From Candidatus Methylophosphatis roskildensis (GTDB taxonomy: Bacteria > Pseudomonadota > Gammaproteobacteria > Burkholderiales > Rhodocyclaceae), in NCBI GenBank assembly GCA_016708905.1, contig JADJEV010000004.1, positions 930,001 through 994,000 on the forward strand: 64,000 nt of DNA. The letters run 5' to 3'. The notes beneath the pieces were generated by a model. That model had not been told where the DNA came from and ran no database searches. It saw only the letters and a list, made by a program, of their open reading frames with translations. The position numbers were made by a program, and so were the translations under genes. Of the stretch, positions 9,481-18,272 are shown piece by piece. Every line of letters begins with the position of its first letter. The first letter of the stretch is position 1.

Positions 9481-11298
9481 ATGAGAAAACAAAAAAGGCT
9501 GGCTCTTTTGATCGCTCTGATGTCTCCCGCCGTCGTGTGGGCGCAGCAGACTCAAGCCCCCACGGCACTGACCGATGCGGCACAAAAGGCCGTGTCGAAC
9601 AATCCTGAGGTTCAGGCTCGCCTGCATGCGTTCAATGCGGCGCGTGAGGAGATTGATGTTGCGCGGGGTGGATATTTTCCGCGCGTCGACCTGACGGCCG
9701 GCGTGGGTCGGGAACGATTGCGCGAGCCGGGCTTCGATTCGCAAAGCTTCACGCGTCGCGGTGCATCGATCAATCTCAACCAGATGCTGTGGGACGGACT
9801 TGCTACGCGAAATGAAGTCCGCCGACTCGGCCATGCCAAGTTGACGCGCTACTACGAACTCCTCGATGCGTCCGAGAACGCTGCGTTGGAAGCGTCGCGG
9901 GCCTATTACGATGTGCTTCGCTACCGCCAACTGGTTGCGCTGGCTGAGGAGAATTATGTTCAGCATCGCTCGGTGTTTGAACAAATCCAACGCAAAGTGC
10001 AGGCCGGTGCGGGGCGCCGAGTCGATTTCGAACAAGCGTCTGGCCGACTCGCATTGGCGGAGTCCAATTTGCTGACCGAGACTGCGAACCTGCACGACGT
10101 TTCCGCGCGGTATCAGCGGATCGTTGGAGAAACACCGCCTGGTTCGTTGCCGCCGGCCGGCATGTTCAAGGACGTTCCCGCTCAGGCCAACGAGTTGCAA
10201 CGCGTCGGCCAGGCGAAGAACCCGGCGATTGCCGCCGCGATCGAGAACATCCGTGCGGCTCAGGCGGACGCCGATGGACGCAAGGCGCCGTTCCAGCCCA
10301 AGGTTGATTTCCGGTTGCGGCAGGATTGGGACAAGAACCGCGACGGCATTTCGGGGACGCGCAACGACGGGGTTGCGGAGGTCGTATTGAACTACAACCT
10401 GTTCAATGGTGGGTCGGATGTGGCGCGCACGCGCCAGTTTGCCGAGCGGTTGAACAATGCCAAGGATCTGCGCGACAAGGCCTGCCGAGATGTGCGGCAG
10501 ACAGTTGCGATCGCGTACAACGACACCCGAAAGCTTTCGGAGCAACTCAACTATCTCGATCAGCACCAAACTTCGATCGAGAAGGCGCGTGATGCGTACC
10601 GCAAGCAGTTCGACATCGGTCAACGCACGCTTCTGGATCTGCTGGATACGGAAAACGAGCTGTTTCAGGCCAAGCGGGCGTACGTCAACGGCGAGCATGA
10701 CCTCGGGATCGCCTATGTGCGTACCAAGGCCGGTGTCGGCGATTTGCTCGCAACTCTGGGTCTGACACGCCTCGACACGGGCAATCAACCGGAACTGCAG
10801 AACTGGGAGGCTGGGTCCGACGCGCCTGAACGTTGCCCGCCGGAAGCGCCGGCGCCCGTTATAACGAACAAGGCGGCGTTGAATTCTCGCGCAGCAGGAT
10901 TGGTGCCGGTCGTCGAGCCGTCAGCGGTGGCGCCCGCCGCGAGTGTAGCGTCAGCGCCCGGTCCCGATGCCGGCGTAGTGCAGGCGGTTCGCGATTGGGC
11001 GTCTGCTTGGTCGTCCAAGAACTTCGACGCATACAGCGCGTTCTATGCGCCGGGCTTCCAGACCGGCAAGATGTCCAAACAGGCCTGGATTGCCCAGAGA
11101 AGGGCGCGGGTGACCAAGCCGGGAGATATCTCGGTTCAGGTCGAGGACATACGGGCCTTGACCAAGGGTGCAGATCGTGCAGTCACAACGTTCAGACAAA
11201 CATATCGCTCGGCCAACTTCAGTGACACTTCGGCCAAGTCGCTCGAGTGGATCAAAGTCAATGGCAGGTGGTTGATCGAGCGCGAATCCAACCGCTGA
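9481..11298 (+). CDS. lapE: LapE-like TolC-family outer-membrane protein with C-terminal NTF2/Cds6-like domain
   Basis: The 605-residue product starts with a signal peptide ending near VWAQQ. Residues of about 25-435 form the duplicated TolC fold, with long helical stretches and typical motifs such as ARAYYDV and RTLLDLLDTENE. This family provides the outer-membrane channel for type I secretion of LapA-type adhesins. After an Ala/Pro-rich linker (about 450-495), residues 500-605 form a separate SnoaL/NTF2-like domain resembling the C-terminal domain of Cds6 L,D-transpeptidase-family proteins (YSAFYAPGF, ending VNGRWLIERE). The ABC transporter and membrane-fusion genes (lapB, lapC) are not in the window. 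Confidence 0.85.
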   Translation: MRKQKRLALLIALMSPAVVWAQQTQAPTALTDAAQKAVSNNPEVQARLHAFNAAREEIDVARGGYFPRVDLTAGVGRERLREPGFDSQSFTRRGASINLNQMLWDGLATRNEVRRLGHAKLTRYYELLDASENAALEASRAYYDVLRYRQLVALAEENYVQHRSVFEQIQRKVQAGAGRRVDFEQASGRLALAESNLLTETANLHDVSARYQRIVGETPPGSLPPAGMFKDVPAQANELQRVGQAKNPAIAAAIENIRAAQADADGRKAPFQPKVDFRLRQDWDKNRDGISGTRNDGVAEVVLNYNLFNGGSDVARTRQFAERLNNAKDLRDKACRDVRQTVAIAYNDTRKLSEQLNYLDQHQTSIEKARDAYRKQFDIGQRTLLDLLDTENELFQAKRAYVNGEHDLGIAYVRTKAGVGDLLATLGLTRLDTGNQPELQNWEAGSDAPERCPPEAPAPVITNKAALNSRAAGLVPVVEPSAVAPAASVASAPGPDAGVVQAVRDWASAWSSKNFDAYSAFYAPGFQTGKMSKQAWIAQRRARVTKPGDISVQVEDIRALTKGADRAVTTFRQTYRSANFSDTSAKSLEWIKVNGRWLIERESNR

Positions 11299-11318
11299 TT
11301 CTTGCGCTTCAAAAGACC

Positions 11319-11355
11319 GAACGCCCTGCGGCAAACCCGCAGGGCGTTCAGTTTT
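11319..11355. terminator. Bidirectional intrinsic terminator between lapE and queD
   Basis: A 13-bp perfect inverted repeat (11319-11331 and 11337-11349) is followed by AGTTTTG on the plus strand. On the other strand it is preceded by a run that reads as T-rich (from CAAAAGA). It serves the convergent lapE and queD genes. Confidence 0.85.
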
Positions 11356-11364
11356 GACGGGGCT

Positions 11365-11823
11365 TCAGTCTGTCCGAAGCTCGCTTCTGATGGCATCCGC
11401 CCAGCAGTTGGGCGTCTCGTACAGCCGCACCCGCTCGAGTTCCAAGTGGTTCCCGTAGCGGTCTCCATACAGTGGATCGAGAATTCTGAAAGCTACGATT
11501 GCCAGATTCTCGGCTGTCGGCACGTCGTCGAGCAAAACGGTTTTGTGGCCCGGGAGCGACGCGAGAAACCCGACTACCGAAGCATCCCGTCGCCAGGCCA
11601 GAAACGCGTGATCCCACACATCGACGAGGTTCTCCTTGGCGATCGCCTTCACTTCGGAGAAGTCCATGACCATCCCATTGATCGGGGAGCCGGCGGCCTC
11701 GATAACTTCCCCTGCCAGCGTGATCTCCAGCGCGTACCGGTGTCCATGCAGGTGTCTGCACTGGCTCTGGTGATCCGGGATGCGGTGACCGGCATCGAAT
11801 TCGAGCCGTCGAGTGATGCGCAT
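11365..11823 (-). CDS. queD: 6-carboxy-5,6,7,8-tetrahydropterin synthase QueD
   Basis: The 152-residue protein matches the PTPS/QueD family, which converts dihydroneopterin triphosphate to 6-carboxytetrahydropterin in queuosine biosynthesis. The zinc ligands are visible as DAGHR (His13) and HLHGHRY (His26, His28), with the catalytic Cys22 just before them. WDHAFL supplies the Asp-His pair, and PTAEN and YETPN are the usual substrate-binding motifs near the C-terminus. It is transcribed leftward from next to an insertion sequence, which starts 81 bp upstream of its start codon and may have altered its promoter. Confidence 0.93.
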   Translation of the reverse strand: MRITRRLEFDAGHRIPDHQSQCRHLHGHRYALEITLAGEVIEAAGSPINGMVMDFSEVKAIAKENLVDVWDHAFLAWRRDASVVGFLASLPGHKTVLLDDVPTAENLAIVAFRILDPLYGDRYGNHLELERVRLYETPNCWADAIRSELRTD

Positions 11824-11904
11824 GCTACGCAGGGTGGACTAGATCAGGGGCAGATTATAGCATCGCATGAGATTCCCCTCTTCTTGGCCGGACTGCCGCT
11901 TAAC

Positions 11905-13889
11905 TAGTGCTTGACCGAAAACCCCTTCCTCCCAGCATCCGCAAAGGATTCCGAGGATCTTGCTGAGACGAAGAACGGATGGCCGACGCGGCCAACTGCG
12001 GTGAAAGGACCGAACTACGGGCCGGGTAGCACATGGGGATGGAAATCTTCGCGCCAGAAGAAGTGCGGAAGCGGTTGGCAAGAAAATCTTCGCTTCGTTC
12101 CGGAATGCCTGGCACTTGTAGCCCATCGGCATTATAATTGTAGGTATTGAAAACCCCGATCAAGCAATTTCCCCGGAGGCAGGCGATGCGCGTTGTCCAG
12201 AATACCCAGATGCACATCGGCGAAGTCGATGTATCGCGAATCCTCCTCGACCCCAAGTCACGCGACGACATCCCGCAGGTTCTGAGAGGTCTGCAGCAGC
12301 TGTACAAAGACCCGGCCACGCGCGCAAAGCTCTTCCAATTGCTCGACTCGGAAATAGCTCCGCAGATCGACAAGCGAACGGGGCGCCCCGGAATGACGCT
12401 CTGGTCGATCTTCGTCTGCGGCGTGATCCGGCTTGACCTGAACATCGACTACGACCGTCTGCATGAGTTGGTCAATCAGCACAACAGCATCCGGCAAATG
12501 CTCGGACACGGGTTGTTCGATCCGACCTCGTACCACCACCAGACGCTCAAGGACAATGTCACGCTATTCACGCCGGAACTGCTCGACAAGATCAACCAGA
12601 TTGTCGTCGAGGCCGGTCACGAACTGGTAAAAAAAGGACGGCGAAGTCCTGCGTGGGCGTTGCGACTCTTTCGTAGTTGAGACCGACGTGCATTACCCGA
12701 CCGATATCAACCTGCTCTTTGACGCCACGCGCAAGGTGATCGAACTGACGGCGCGTCTGGGCTCCGATCAAGGGCTCCCCGACTGGCGGCAGCACGCCTA
12801 CAACGTCAGGCACCTCAAGCGGCACCTGCGCGCCGCGCAGAACGCGAAGCACAGCAAGGCCCGCAACGAGGCGCAGAAAGCGACGAACGACACGCGCATG
12901 ATCGAGGCGCACAAGACCTACCTGGAGGTCGCCCAAGGCTATCTGGACAAGGCCCGGGAAACCCTGGCCAAGACTGAATCTTACGGCGGTGCCGGCGGTG
13001 TCGAATACCTGGTCGCCAAAATCCAGATCGAAACGTTCATGAAACATGCCGACCGGCAAATCGACCAGACCCGGCGGCGGGTCATTCTCGGAGAAACGAT
13101 CCCCCATGCCGAGAAAGTGTTTTCGGTATTCGAGACGCACACCGAATGGATCAGCAAGGGCAAGGCCGGCGTGCCGGTCGAACTGGGCTTGCGGGTCTGC
13201 ATCCTGGAAGACCAGCATCGCTTCGTCCTGCATCATCGGGTGATGGAAAAACAGACGGACGACCAGGTGACGGTGGCCATGGTCAAGGAAACGAAGGAGC
13301 GCTTCGCCGACCTGGAGGCCTGTAGCTTTGACAAGGGATTCCATTCCCCGACCAACCAACAGGAACTGCAGGCCCATCTGAAACTGGTGGCGCTGCCGAG
13401 GAAGGGCAAACTGTCGCAACAGGCGCAAGCGGTAGAGAGTTCAGAACACTTCGTCAAGGCACGACGTCGGCACTCGGCGGTCGAGTCGGCAATCAACGCG
13501 CTCGAGGTGCATGGCCTTGATCGCTGTCCGGATCAGGGCATTCGCGGCTTCAAGCGCTACGTCGCGCTAGCGGTGGTGGCGAGGAACGTCCATCGCATCG
13601 GCGCGATCCTGAAAGAACGGGAAAACCGGCGGGCGAAGCGCGCAACCCGGTATGCACAACGTGACTCGCCCCACAAACTGGCGGCATAACCGCCGCCAAG
13701 CCCGCAGATCATCGAGTGATTCTGGAGGTCACCGGACAAGCTCGCCATAACAATATGCCAATTGGCATTAAAGAGTATAAATGCATAGCAATTGGCGGGC
13801 GGAACATGGGCAAACCGCAAAGACCATGACGCGGGAGAGCGAAGAGCGGGGGCGATCTTCGAAAAAACAGGGTTTTCGGTCAAGCACTA
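11905..13889. mobile_element. Complete ISNCY-like insertion sequence, about 1,985 bp
   Basis: A perfect 20-bp terminal inverted repeat is visible at 11905-11924 and 13870-13889 (it starts TAGTGCTTGACC). Between the ends is one transposase gene with a frameshift. No convincing target duplication is visible at the outer edges. The element separates queD from a radical SAM gene whose start codon is 3 bp beyond the right end. Confidence 0.88.
12186..13689 (+). pseudogene. ISNCY-like transposase, split by a +1 frameshift
   Basis: The ATG at 12186 follows GGAGG at a good distance. Frame one runs to about 12635; the rest continues one frame over to the stop at 13689. Reading through the A7 run at 12629-12635 and dropping one G restores KKDGEVLRGRCDSFVVETD, the expected first acidic region of a DDE transposase. 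The C-terminal part (AMVKETKERF, SFDKGFHS, then a Lys/Arg-rich tail) matches ISNCY-type transposases. The shift needed is +1, not the usual programmed -1, so a mutation or base-call error is more likely than recoding. Confidence 0.8.
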
Positions 13890-13892
13890 ACT

Positions 13893-14720
13893 ATGGAACT
13901 CGTTTCCGGATCGGATCATCGACGCGATGCCGCCTGTATGACCTACGTCTATGCTGTTGTGTCGCGGCGGGCTGGCGGGATATCGATCGGAGTCAATCTC
14001 AATCCGAACAACGCCTGTAACTGGCGTTGCATCTATTGTCAGGTGCCGGAGCTCACGCGGGGGGCCCCACCAGCCGTCGATCTTCCCAGGCTCGGTAGAG
14101 AGCTTAGATCCATGATCGAGTTGATCGCGGCGCGGCCTGCCGCTTCGCAATCGAGCCAGGTCGAGGACATTGCCTTTTCCGGCAATGGGGAGCCCACGTT
14201 ATCGCCGATGTTTGCGCCCGCAGTCGAGGTAGTGAGCAATGTGTTCCGCGACATGCAAATGTCTGGAAGCATCAAAATTCGCCTTATCACCAATGGCAGC
14301 CGCGTGCTGCATCCGGACGTTCAGGAAGGATTGCGGTGTATAGCGGCGGCGCAGGGGGAGGCCTGGTTCAAGGTCGACGGTGGATCGCGGGAGGCCATCC
14401 TGCGAACGAATGACGTGGAGTTGTCCCCGCACGGTGTTTCCCGGCGGCTCGCCATCTGCGCGGAGTTGGTGCCAACCTGGGTACAGACTTGCGTCTTTTC
14501 GATTGACGGGGTTATTCCAGACGAAGTATGGCTTCGGGATTATCTCGCGATACTCGACGCGGCCGGTCCGGCAAGACTCAAGGGTGTTCTACTTTACGGC
14601 TTGGCGAGGCAGTCGATGCAGCCTGAGGCGAACAGACTGTCGCGGTTGTCATTGAGCCAGATAGAGGAGATTGCCTCGGCGATCAGGAAAGGCGGGCTGA
14701 CCGTACGCGTCAGCCCGTAA
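13893..14720 (+). CDS. Radical SAM protein of unknown specificity
   Basis: The 275-residue protein carries the radical SAM cluster motif CNWRCIYC (CX3CX2C) near residue 50, followed by a GNGEPTLSP motif typical of the SAM-binding region. The segment YAVVSRRAGGISIGVNLNPNNA before the cysteines is characteristic of one conserved but uncharacterised radical SAM subfamily. Its ATG lies 3 bp beyond the right inverted repeat of the ISNCY-like element, so its native promoter, and perhaps its first codons, have been displaced. An internal ATG at 13938 is an alternative start. The substrate cannot be told from sequence. Confidence 0.8.
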   Translation: MELVSGSDHRRDAACMTYVYAVVSRRAGGISIGVNLNPNNACNWRCIYCQVPELTRGAPPAVDLPRLGRELRSMIELIAARPAASQSSQVEDIAFSGNGEPTLSPMFAPAVEVVSNVFRDMQMSGSIKIRLITNGSRVLHPDVQEGLRCIAAAQGEAWFKVDGGSREAILRTNDVELSPHGVSRRLAICAELVPTWVQTCVFSIDGVIPDEVWLRDYLAILDAAGPARLKGVLLYGLARQSMQPEANRLSRLSLSQIEEIASAIRKGGLTVRVSP

Positions 14721-14746
14721 GGCTTGCGACCTTGACTTCCAGGGGC

Positions 14747-15037
14747 CTATTTTTTTCCGTAGGCCTTGGCGGCCTTTTTGAGTTCCTTGAGCTGAGCAGG
14801 ATCCTTTGCTCGGAGGTACTCAATGACTTCCACATCTTCGCGACGAATGCGATTGACGTCGATTTGCTCGACATGAACCAGACGCAGCAAAGCCTGCACT
14901 GGCTTCGGAATGTTGCGGCCACTTTCATAGCGTGAACCACCGCTTTGCGTCACGCCGATCTTGGACCAGAACTGCGATTGATTCATCCCGAGCTTTCGCC
15001 GGACTTCCCGCACGTCAATCTTGTCAATGGATTTCAT
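14747..15037 (-). CDS. XRE-family helix-turn-helix transcriptional regulator
   Basis: The 96-residue protein has a Cro/CI-type HTH near residues 10-45 (VRRKLGMNQSQFWSKIGVTQ, then SRYESGRNIP), where a YESG motif ends the recognition region. The rest is a charged helical tail ending KAAKAYGKK. It converges on the radical SAM gene, with its stop 26 bp beyond that gene's stop. It probably regulates itself through the inverted repeat about 80 bp upstream of its start. Confidence 0.8.
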   Translation of the reverse strand: MKSIDKIDVREVRRKLGMNQSQFWSKIGVTQSGGSRYESGRNIPKPVQALLRLVHVEQIDVNRIRREDVEVIEYLRAKDPAQLKELKKAAKAYGKK

Positions 15038-15117
15038 GTTTTCAACACCTCTATCAGGTTTGACAATGGCGAATCTCCCCCCGCGGAAAACGCCAGCTTA
15101 ACTGCCCTAAACGGCCC

Positions 15118-15133
15118 TATAACTTTAGTTATA
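15118..15133. promoter_or_regulatory. Candidate operator upstream of the XRE regulator
   Basis: A perfect inverted repeat TATAAC-TTTA-GTTATA lies in the AT-rich region between the divergent XRE gene and lysC. Its position and half-site length suit a small HTH dimer. Binding is inferred from the symmetry alone. Confidence 0.4.
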
Positions 15134-15311
15134 GTGGCGACAGTATAAAGCATTATTCGGTTTGGATACAACTACACAAAACGCTATTGCTGGTAAAGCT
15201 CGGATCCGCGCAACCTGGCCTTTCGAAACACCTTCCGGTCGGTTTCGACGAACAGACAGCTACGGTCGATTCCGGTAGACTCCGCCGCTTTTAGGCCGCA
15301 TTCACTGCAAA

Positions 15312-16541
15312 ATGGCATTGATAGTTCAGAAATACGGTGGCACCTCGGTTGGAACGACCGAGCGCATCAAATGCGTCGCGACGCGGGTAGCCAAATGGCA
15401 AGCACAGGGTCATCAGGTGGTGGTGGTGGTCTCTGCGATGAGTGGCGAGACCAATCGACTGATTGGCTTGGCCAAGGAGATACAGTCCAGTCCTGATGCC
15501 CGCGAACTGGATGTCATCGCTTCGACGGGGGAGCAGGTAACCATCGGCCTGCTGTCGTTGGCACTCAAGGCGATCGGCCGGAAAGCGGTCAGCTATACCG
15601 GCGGGCAAGTGAGGGTTCTCACGGACAGCGCGTTCTCCAAGGCACGCATCCTGAGTATCGATGATCACAATATCCGCCGCGACCTCGCGGACGGCAATAT
15701 CGTCGTGGTCGCGGGCTTTCAGGGCGTGGACGAGGCGGGAAGCATTACTACCCTCGGCCGGGGCGGGTCGGATACGTCTGCGGTTGCGATTGCGGCTGCG
15801 CTCAAGGCTGACGAGTGCCAGATCTATACGGATGTCGACGGCGTCTATACGACCGATCCCAGGATCGTTCCCGAGGCGCGGCGGCTGACGACGGTTACCT
15901 TCGAAGAAATGCTCGAAATGGCCAGCCTCGGGTCGAAGGTTCTACAAATCCGTTCGGTCGAATTTGCCGGAAAGTACAAAGTCAAGTTGCGCGTGCTGTC
16001 GAGCTTCCTGGACGAAGGCGACGGCACCTTGATTACGTTCGAGGACGACAGACACATGGAACAACCCATCATCTCAGGTATCGCGTTCAACCGGGACGAA
16101 GCCAAGCTGACCGTGCATGGCGTGCCCGATCGCCCCGGCATCGCCTACCAGATCCTCGGCCCGGTGGCGGAGGCCAACATCGACATCGACATGATCATTC
16201 AGAACGTCGGCCATGACGGCATGACGGACTTCTCGTTCACCGTCGGACGTGGTGACTACGATCGTGCGAAAGCAATTCTCGATCAGGTCCAATCCCGAGT
16301 TGGCGCGCGCGAGATCGCTGGCGACAAGACGATTGCCAAGGTTTCGGTGGTCGGTGTCGGCATGCGTTCGCACGTCGGTATTGCGAGCAAGATGTTTCGT
16401 ACCCTGGCGGAGGAGAGCATCAATATCAAGATGATCTCGACATCGGAAATCAAGATCTCGGTCGTCATAGACGAGAAGTACCTGGAGCTTGCCGTACGTG
16501 TGCTGCACAAGGCGTTCGAACTCGATCAGGTGCCCGCATAA
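15312..16541 (+). CDS. lysC: Aspartate kinase
   Basis: The 409-residue enzyme phosphorylates L-aspartate, the first step towards lysine, threonine and methionine. The N-terminal VQKYGGTSV motif and the GRGGSDTSAVA segment (about 153-163) are the kinase active-site signatures. YTDVDGVYTTDPR lies in the catalytic domain. Residues from about 260 to the end hold two ACT domains (VHGVPDRPGIAY; VSVVGVGMRSHVG) that mediate feedback control by lysine or threonine. Length and architecture match the proteobacterial monofunctional LysC class. It is followed by two tRNA genes. Confidence 0.96.
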   Translation: MALIVQKYGGTSVGTTERIKCVATRVAKWQAQGHQVVVVVSAMSGETNRLIGLAKEIQSSPDARELDVIASTGEQVTIGLLSLALKAIGRKAVSYTGGQVRVLTDSAFSKARILSIDDHNIRRDLADGNIVVVAGFQGVDEAGSITTLGRGGSDTSAVAIAAALKADECQIYTDVDGVYTTDPRIVPEARRLTTVTFEEMLEMASLGSKVLQIRSVEFAGKYKVKLRVLSSFLDEGDGTLITFEDDRHMEQPIISGIAFNRDEAKLTVHGVPDRPGIAYQILGPVAEANIDIDMIIQNVGHDGMTDFSFTVGRGDYDRAKAILDQVQSRVGAREIAGDKTIAKVSVVGVGMRSHVGIASKMFRTLAEESINIKMISTSEIKISVVIDEKYLELAVRVLHKAFELDQVPA

Positions 16542-16564
16542 CGCGACGCGGAGCCATGGCCGAA

Positions 16565-16593
16565 TTGACCGCCGAGTGTTGCTGAGTTATGAT
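16565..16593 (+). promoter_or_regulatory. Sigma-70-type promoter of the tRNA pair
   Basis: TTGACC (16565-16570) and TATGAT (16588-16593) are separated by 17 bp and sit just upstream of tRNA-Ser. A second extended -10-like TATAAT at 16720-16725 precedes tRNA-Arg but lacks a clear -35. Confidence 0.6.
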
Positions 16594-16606
16594 CCGCGCC
16601 TCTCTT

Positions 16607-16700
16607 GGAGAGGTGGCCGAGAGGTCGAAGGCACTCCCCTGCTAAGGGAGCATACGGGCCAAAACCTGTATCGAGGGTTCGAATCCCTCCCTCTCCGCCA
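16607..16700 (+). tRNA. tRNA-Ser(GCT)
   Basis: The 94-nt gene has a 7-bp acceptor stem (GGAGAGG with CCTCTCC) and a discriminator G followed by an encoded CCA. The long variable arm is typical of class II tRNAs. The anticodon loop CTGCTAA gives anticodon GCT, reading AGC/AGU serine codons. Confidence 0.95.
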
Positions 16701-16742
16701 AGAGACCCAGGAGATCGGATATAATCCGGCCTCTTCTCCGGT

Positions 16743-16819
16743 GCGCCCGTAGCTCAGTTGGATAGAGTACCTGGCTACGAACCAGGGGGTCGTGGGTTCG
16801 AATCCTGCCGGGCGCGCCA
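16743..16819 (+). tRNA. tRNA-Arg(ACG)
   Basis: The 77-nt gene has acceptor stem GCGCCCG with CGGGCGC, the T-loop GGTTCGAATC and an encoded CCA. The anticodon loop CTACGAA gives ACG, reading CGU/CGC/CGA after A34 modification. Its 3' end is the probable attachment site for the integrase gene that begins 95 bp downstream. Confidence 0.95.
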
Positions 16820-16913
16820 AAAATCAAATACTTACAAAGCTCCTTCTTGGGGCTTTGTACCATTCGAAGGTGCGTGTACCATTCAAATGTCACCGCGCAC
16901 TCGTTTCAAACGA

Positions 16914-17978
16914 TCATAGTCCGATGAGCGGTTTGACCCGCTCGGGCTTGCGCCGGTAGGCACGCTCGGTCATCCGTCCATCGGCGTGCGACAGCAGCGC
17001 GCGGGCATGTTCCAGGGTGGGCGCATCAGATGCACATTTCGCGCGCAGATCGTGCTCGGTAAAGCGCTGGGTTACCTTGGTGTCATCGAGCACGCGGTCC
17101 ATGAATCGCTGCCACATCGAGTTCCAGCCATGCGACTCGCCGCTCGCCTCATTCACGTAGCCCTTGCCCGCGCGCGTGCAAAACAGGAACGGGGCCGTGT
17201 CCACGGGCCGGGCGGCGAGCGCCATTTGGACCGCAGCGTGCAGTTCGGGCGTCCAATCATAGATCGTGCGCTTGCCGGAGGTGCCGGCCGTCTTGTGGCG
17301 CTGAATGTGGATGCCATCTTCTTTGAAGTGCTGGGCAGGTTGCAGGCGCAGCAGGTCCGAGCGCGCCATGCCGGTCATCAGCTTGATCCGGATATAGGCC
17401 TGGATGGCCAGCACGCTGCCCTTCTTTCGCCGTGAGTCAAGTGCCAAGCATTCGAGCACTTCCCAGTCCTCGACGTAGCGATCGCGCGGTTTTTCGCCCT
17501 GCAGGCGAACTTCGCCCTTGAACGGATGCCGGTCGATGTTCCCCCACTCGACCGCTTTGGTGAACGCATGGCTGAGCACCTCAATCTCGCGGTGCGCGGC
17601 GATCTTGGCGCTTCGTTTGTCCACGTATCGATAGACCAGTTGTGGCTTCATATCGGCGATCGGCAAATTGCCAAAGACTTGGCGTAGCCCTGCGATGTAA
17701 CGGATGTTCTCGGTCTGCGTTCTGGGCGCCTTGGTTGGCACAACTTCCCGGGCGTAGCGGTCGAGAAGTTGGTCGATCGTCTCAAGCTTGTGCGGGGGCG
17801 TCTCGAGACGGGCTGCCCATCCCTTGTACGCCGCAGATAGGGTTGTGCCCAGGCGAAACAGCTTCTTGCCACCCCACCGGGACTCGAGTCCCGGAGGTAC
17901 GGCGTAATAGTAGGCGCCATGCAGGTGGCGCCAGCGGGCCGGGAGGCCCTTGTTTTCAGTCTTGCGTGGTCGGGGCAT
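16914..17978 (-). CDS. Tyrosine recombinase (island/phage integrase)
   Basis: The 354-residue protein has an N-terminal SAM-like core-binding region and a C-terminal catalytic domain. The expected residues are visible: Arg206 (TGMARSDLL), His309 and Arg312 (TEHDLR), His331 (LLSHADGRM) and the nucleophile Tyr341 (ERAYRRK). Its 3' end points at the tRNA-Arg gene. Such integrases usually recombine at the 3' end of the adjacent tRNA, so this marks the left edge of a genomic island. No second copy of the tRNA 3' end was spotted in the window, so the right attachment site may be degenerate or outside it. Confidence 0.92.
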   Translation of the reverse strand: MPRPRKTENKGLPARWRHLHGAYYYAVPPGLESRWGGKKLFRLGTTLSAAYKGWAARLETPPHKLETIDQLLDRYAREVVPTKAPRTQTENIRYIAGLRQVFGNLPIADMKPQLVYRYVDKRSAKIAAHREIEVLSHAFTKAVEWGNIDRHPFKGEVRLQGEKPRDRYVEDWEVLECLALDSRRKKGSVLAIQAYIRIKLMTGMARSDLLRLQPAQHFKEDGIHIQRHKTAGTSGKRTIYDWTPELHAAVQMALAARPVDTAPFLFCTRAGKGYVNEASGESHGWNSMWQRFMDRVLDDTKVTQRFTEHDLRAKCASDAPTLEHARALLSHADGRMTERAYRRKPERVKPLIGL

Positions 17979-18049
17979 TGGAATTGAGGTGAGGTGACGG
18001 CGTCTCGGACCCTAGGTTGTCCGGCACGACCATTATGTTAACGGGATGA

Positions 18050-18265
18050 CTATCTGACCGCATCCCAATTCGGTTCCGCTTTCTTCGGACCCCGAATTGA
18101 AGCTGGGGGGCCTCCAAACATCCGCTCGACGTGCGCACTCAAGACGGCCAGACTGCCGTCCGGGCGAACCTTGTGCTCAATGCCCATGAACGTCAAGACG
18201 CGCGCCTGCGCATCTCGGTGTGAGCGCTTGGTTAGCGAACGCAGTTCGTCGTCGGTCAGAAACAT
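18050..18265 (-). CDS. DUF4224 family protein
   Basis: The 71-residue protein begins MFLTDDELRSLTKR and continues with a G-I-x-H-K-V-R-P-D-G-S motif, the signature of DUF4224. These small proteins commonly lie immediately upstream of phage and island integrases and may act as DNA-binding accessory or excision factors, though none is well characterised. The start is at 18265, not the longer upstream frame, because family members begin at this Met. It shares the integrase strand, with a 71-bp gap. Confidence 0.8.
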   Translation of the reverse strand: MFLTDDELRSLTKRSHRDAQARVLTFMGIEHKVRPDGSLAVLSAHVERMFGGPPASIRGPKKAEPNWDAVR

Positions 18266-18272
18266 GCGTGAT

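Noticed and set aside
9385..10788. 467-codon minus-strand frame opposite lapE
   Set aside because: The sense frame is a clear TolC-family protein with a signal peptide; the antisense product resembles nothing.
12625..12645. Programmed -1 frameshifting at the A7 run in the ISNCY transposase
   Set aside because: The downstream frame needs a +1 shift, whereas IS slippery A7 sites give -1; mutation or sequencing error is simpler.
16840..16900. Short direct repeats GTACCATTC downstream of tRNA-Arg as attachment sites
   Set aside because: The two copies are only about 20 bp apart and do not match the tRNA 3' end; they could be integrase arm sites, but there is no further support.
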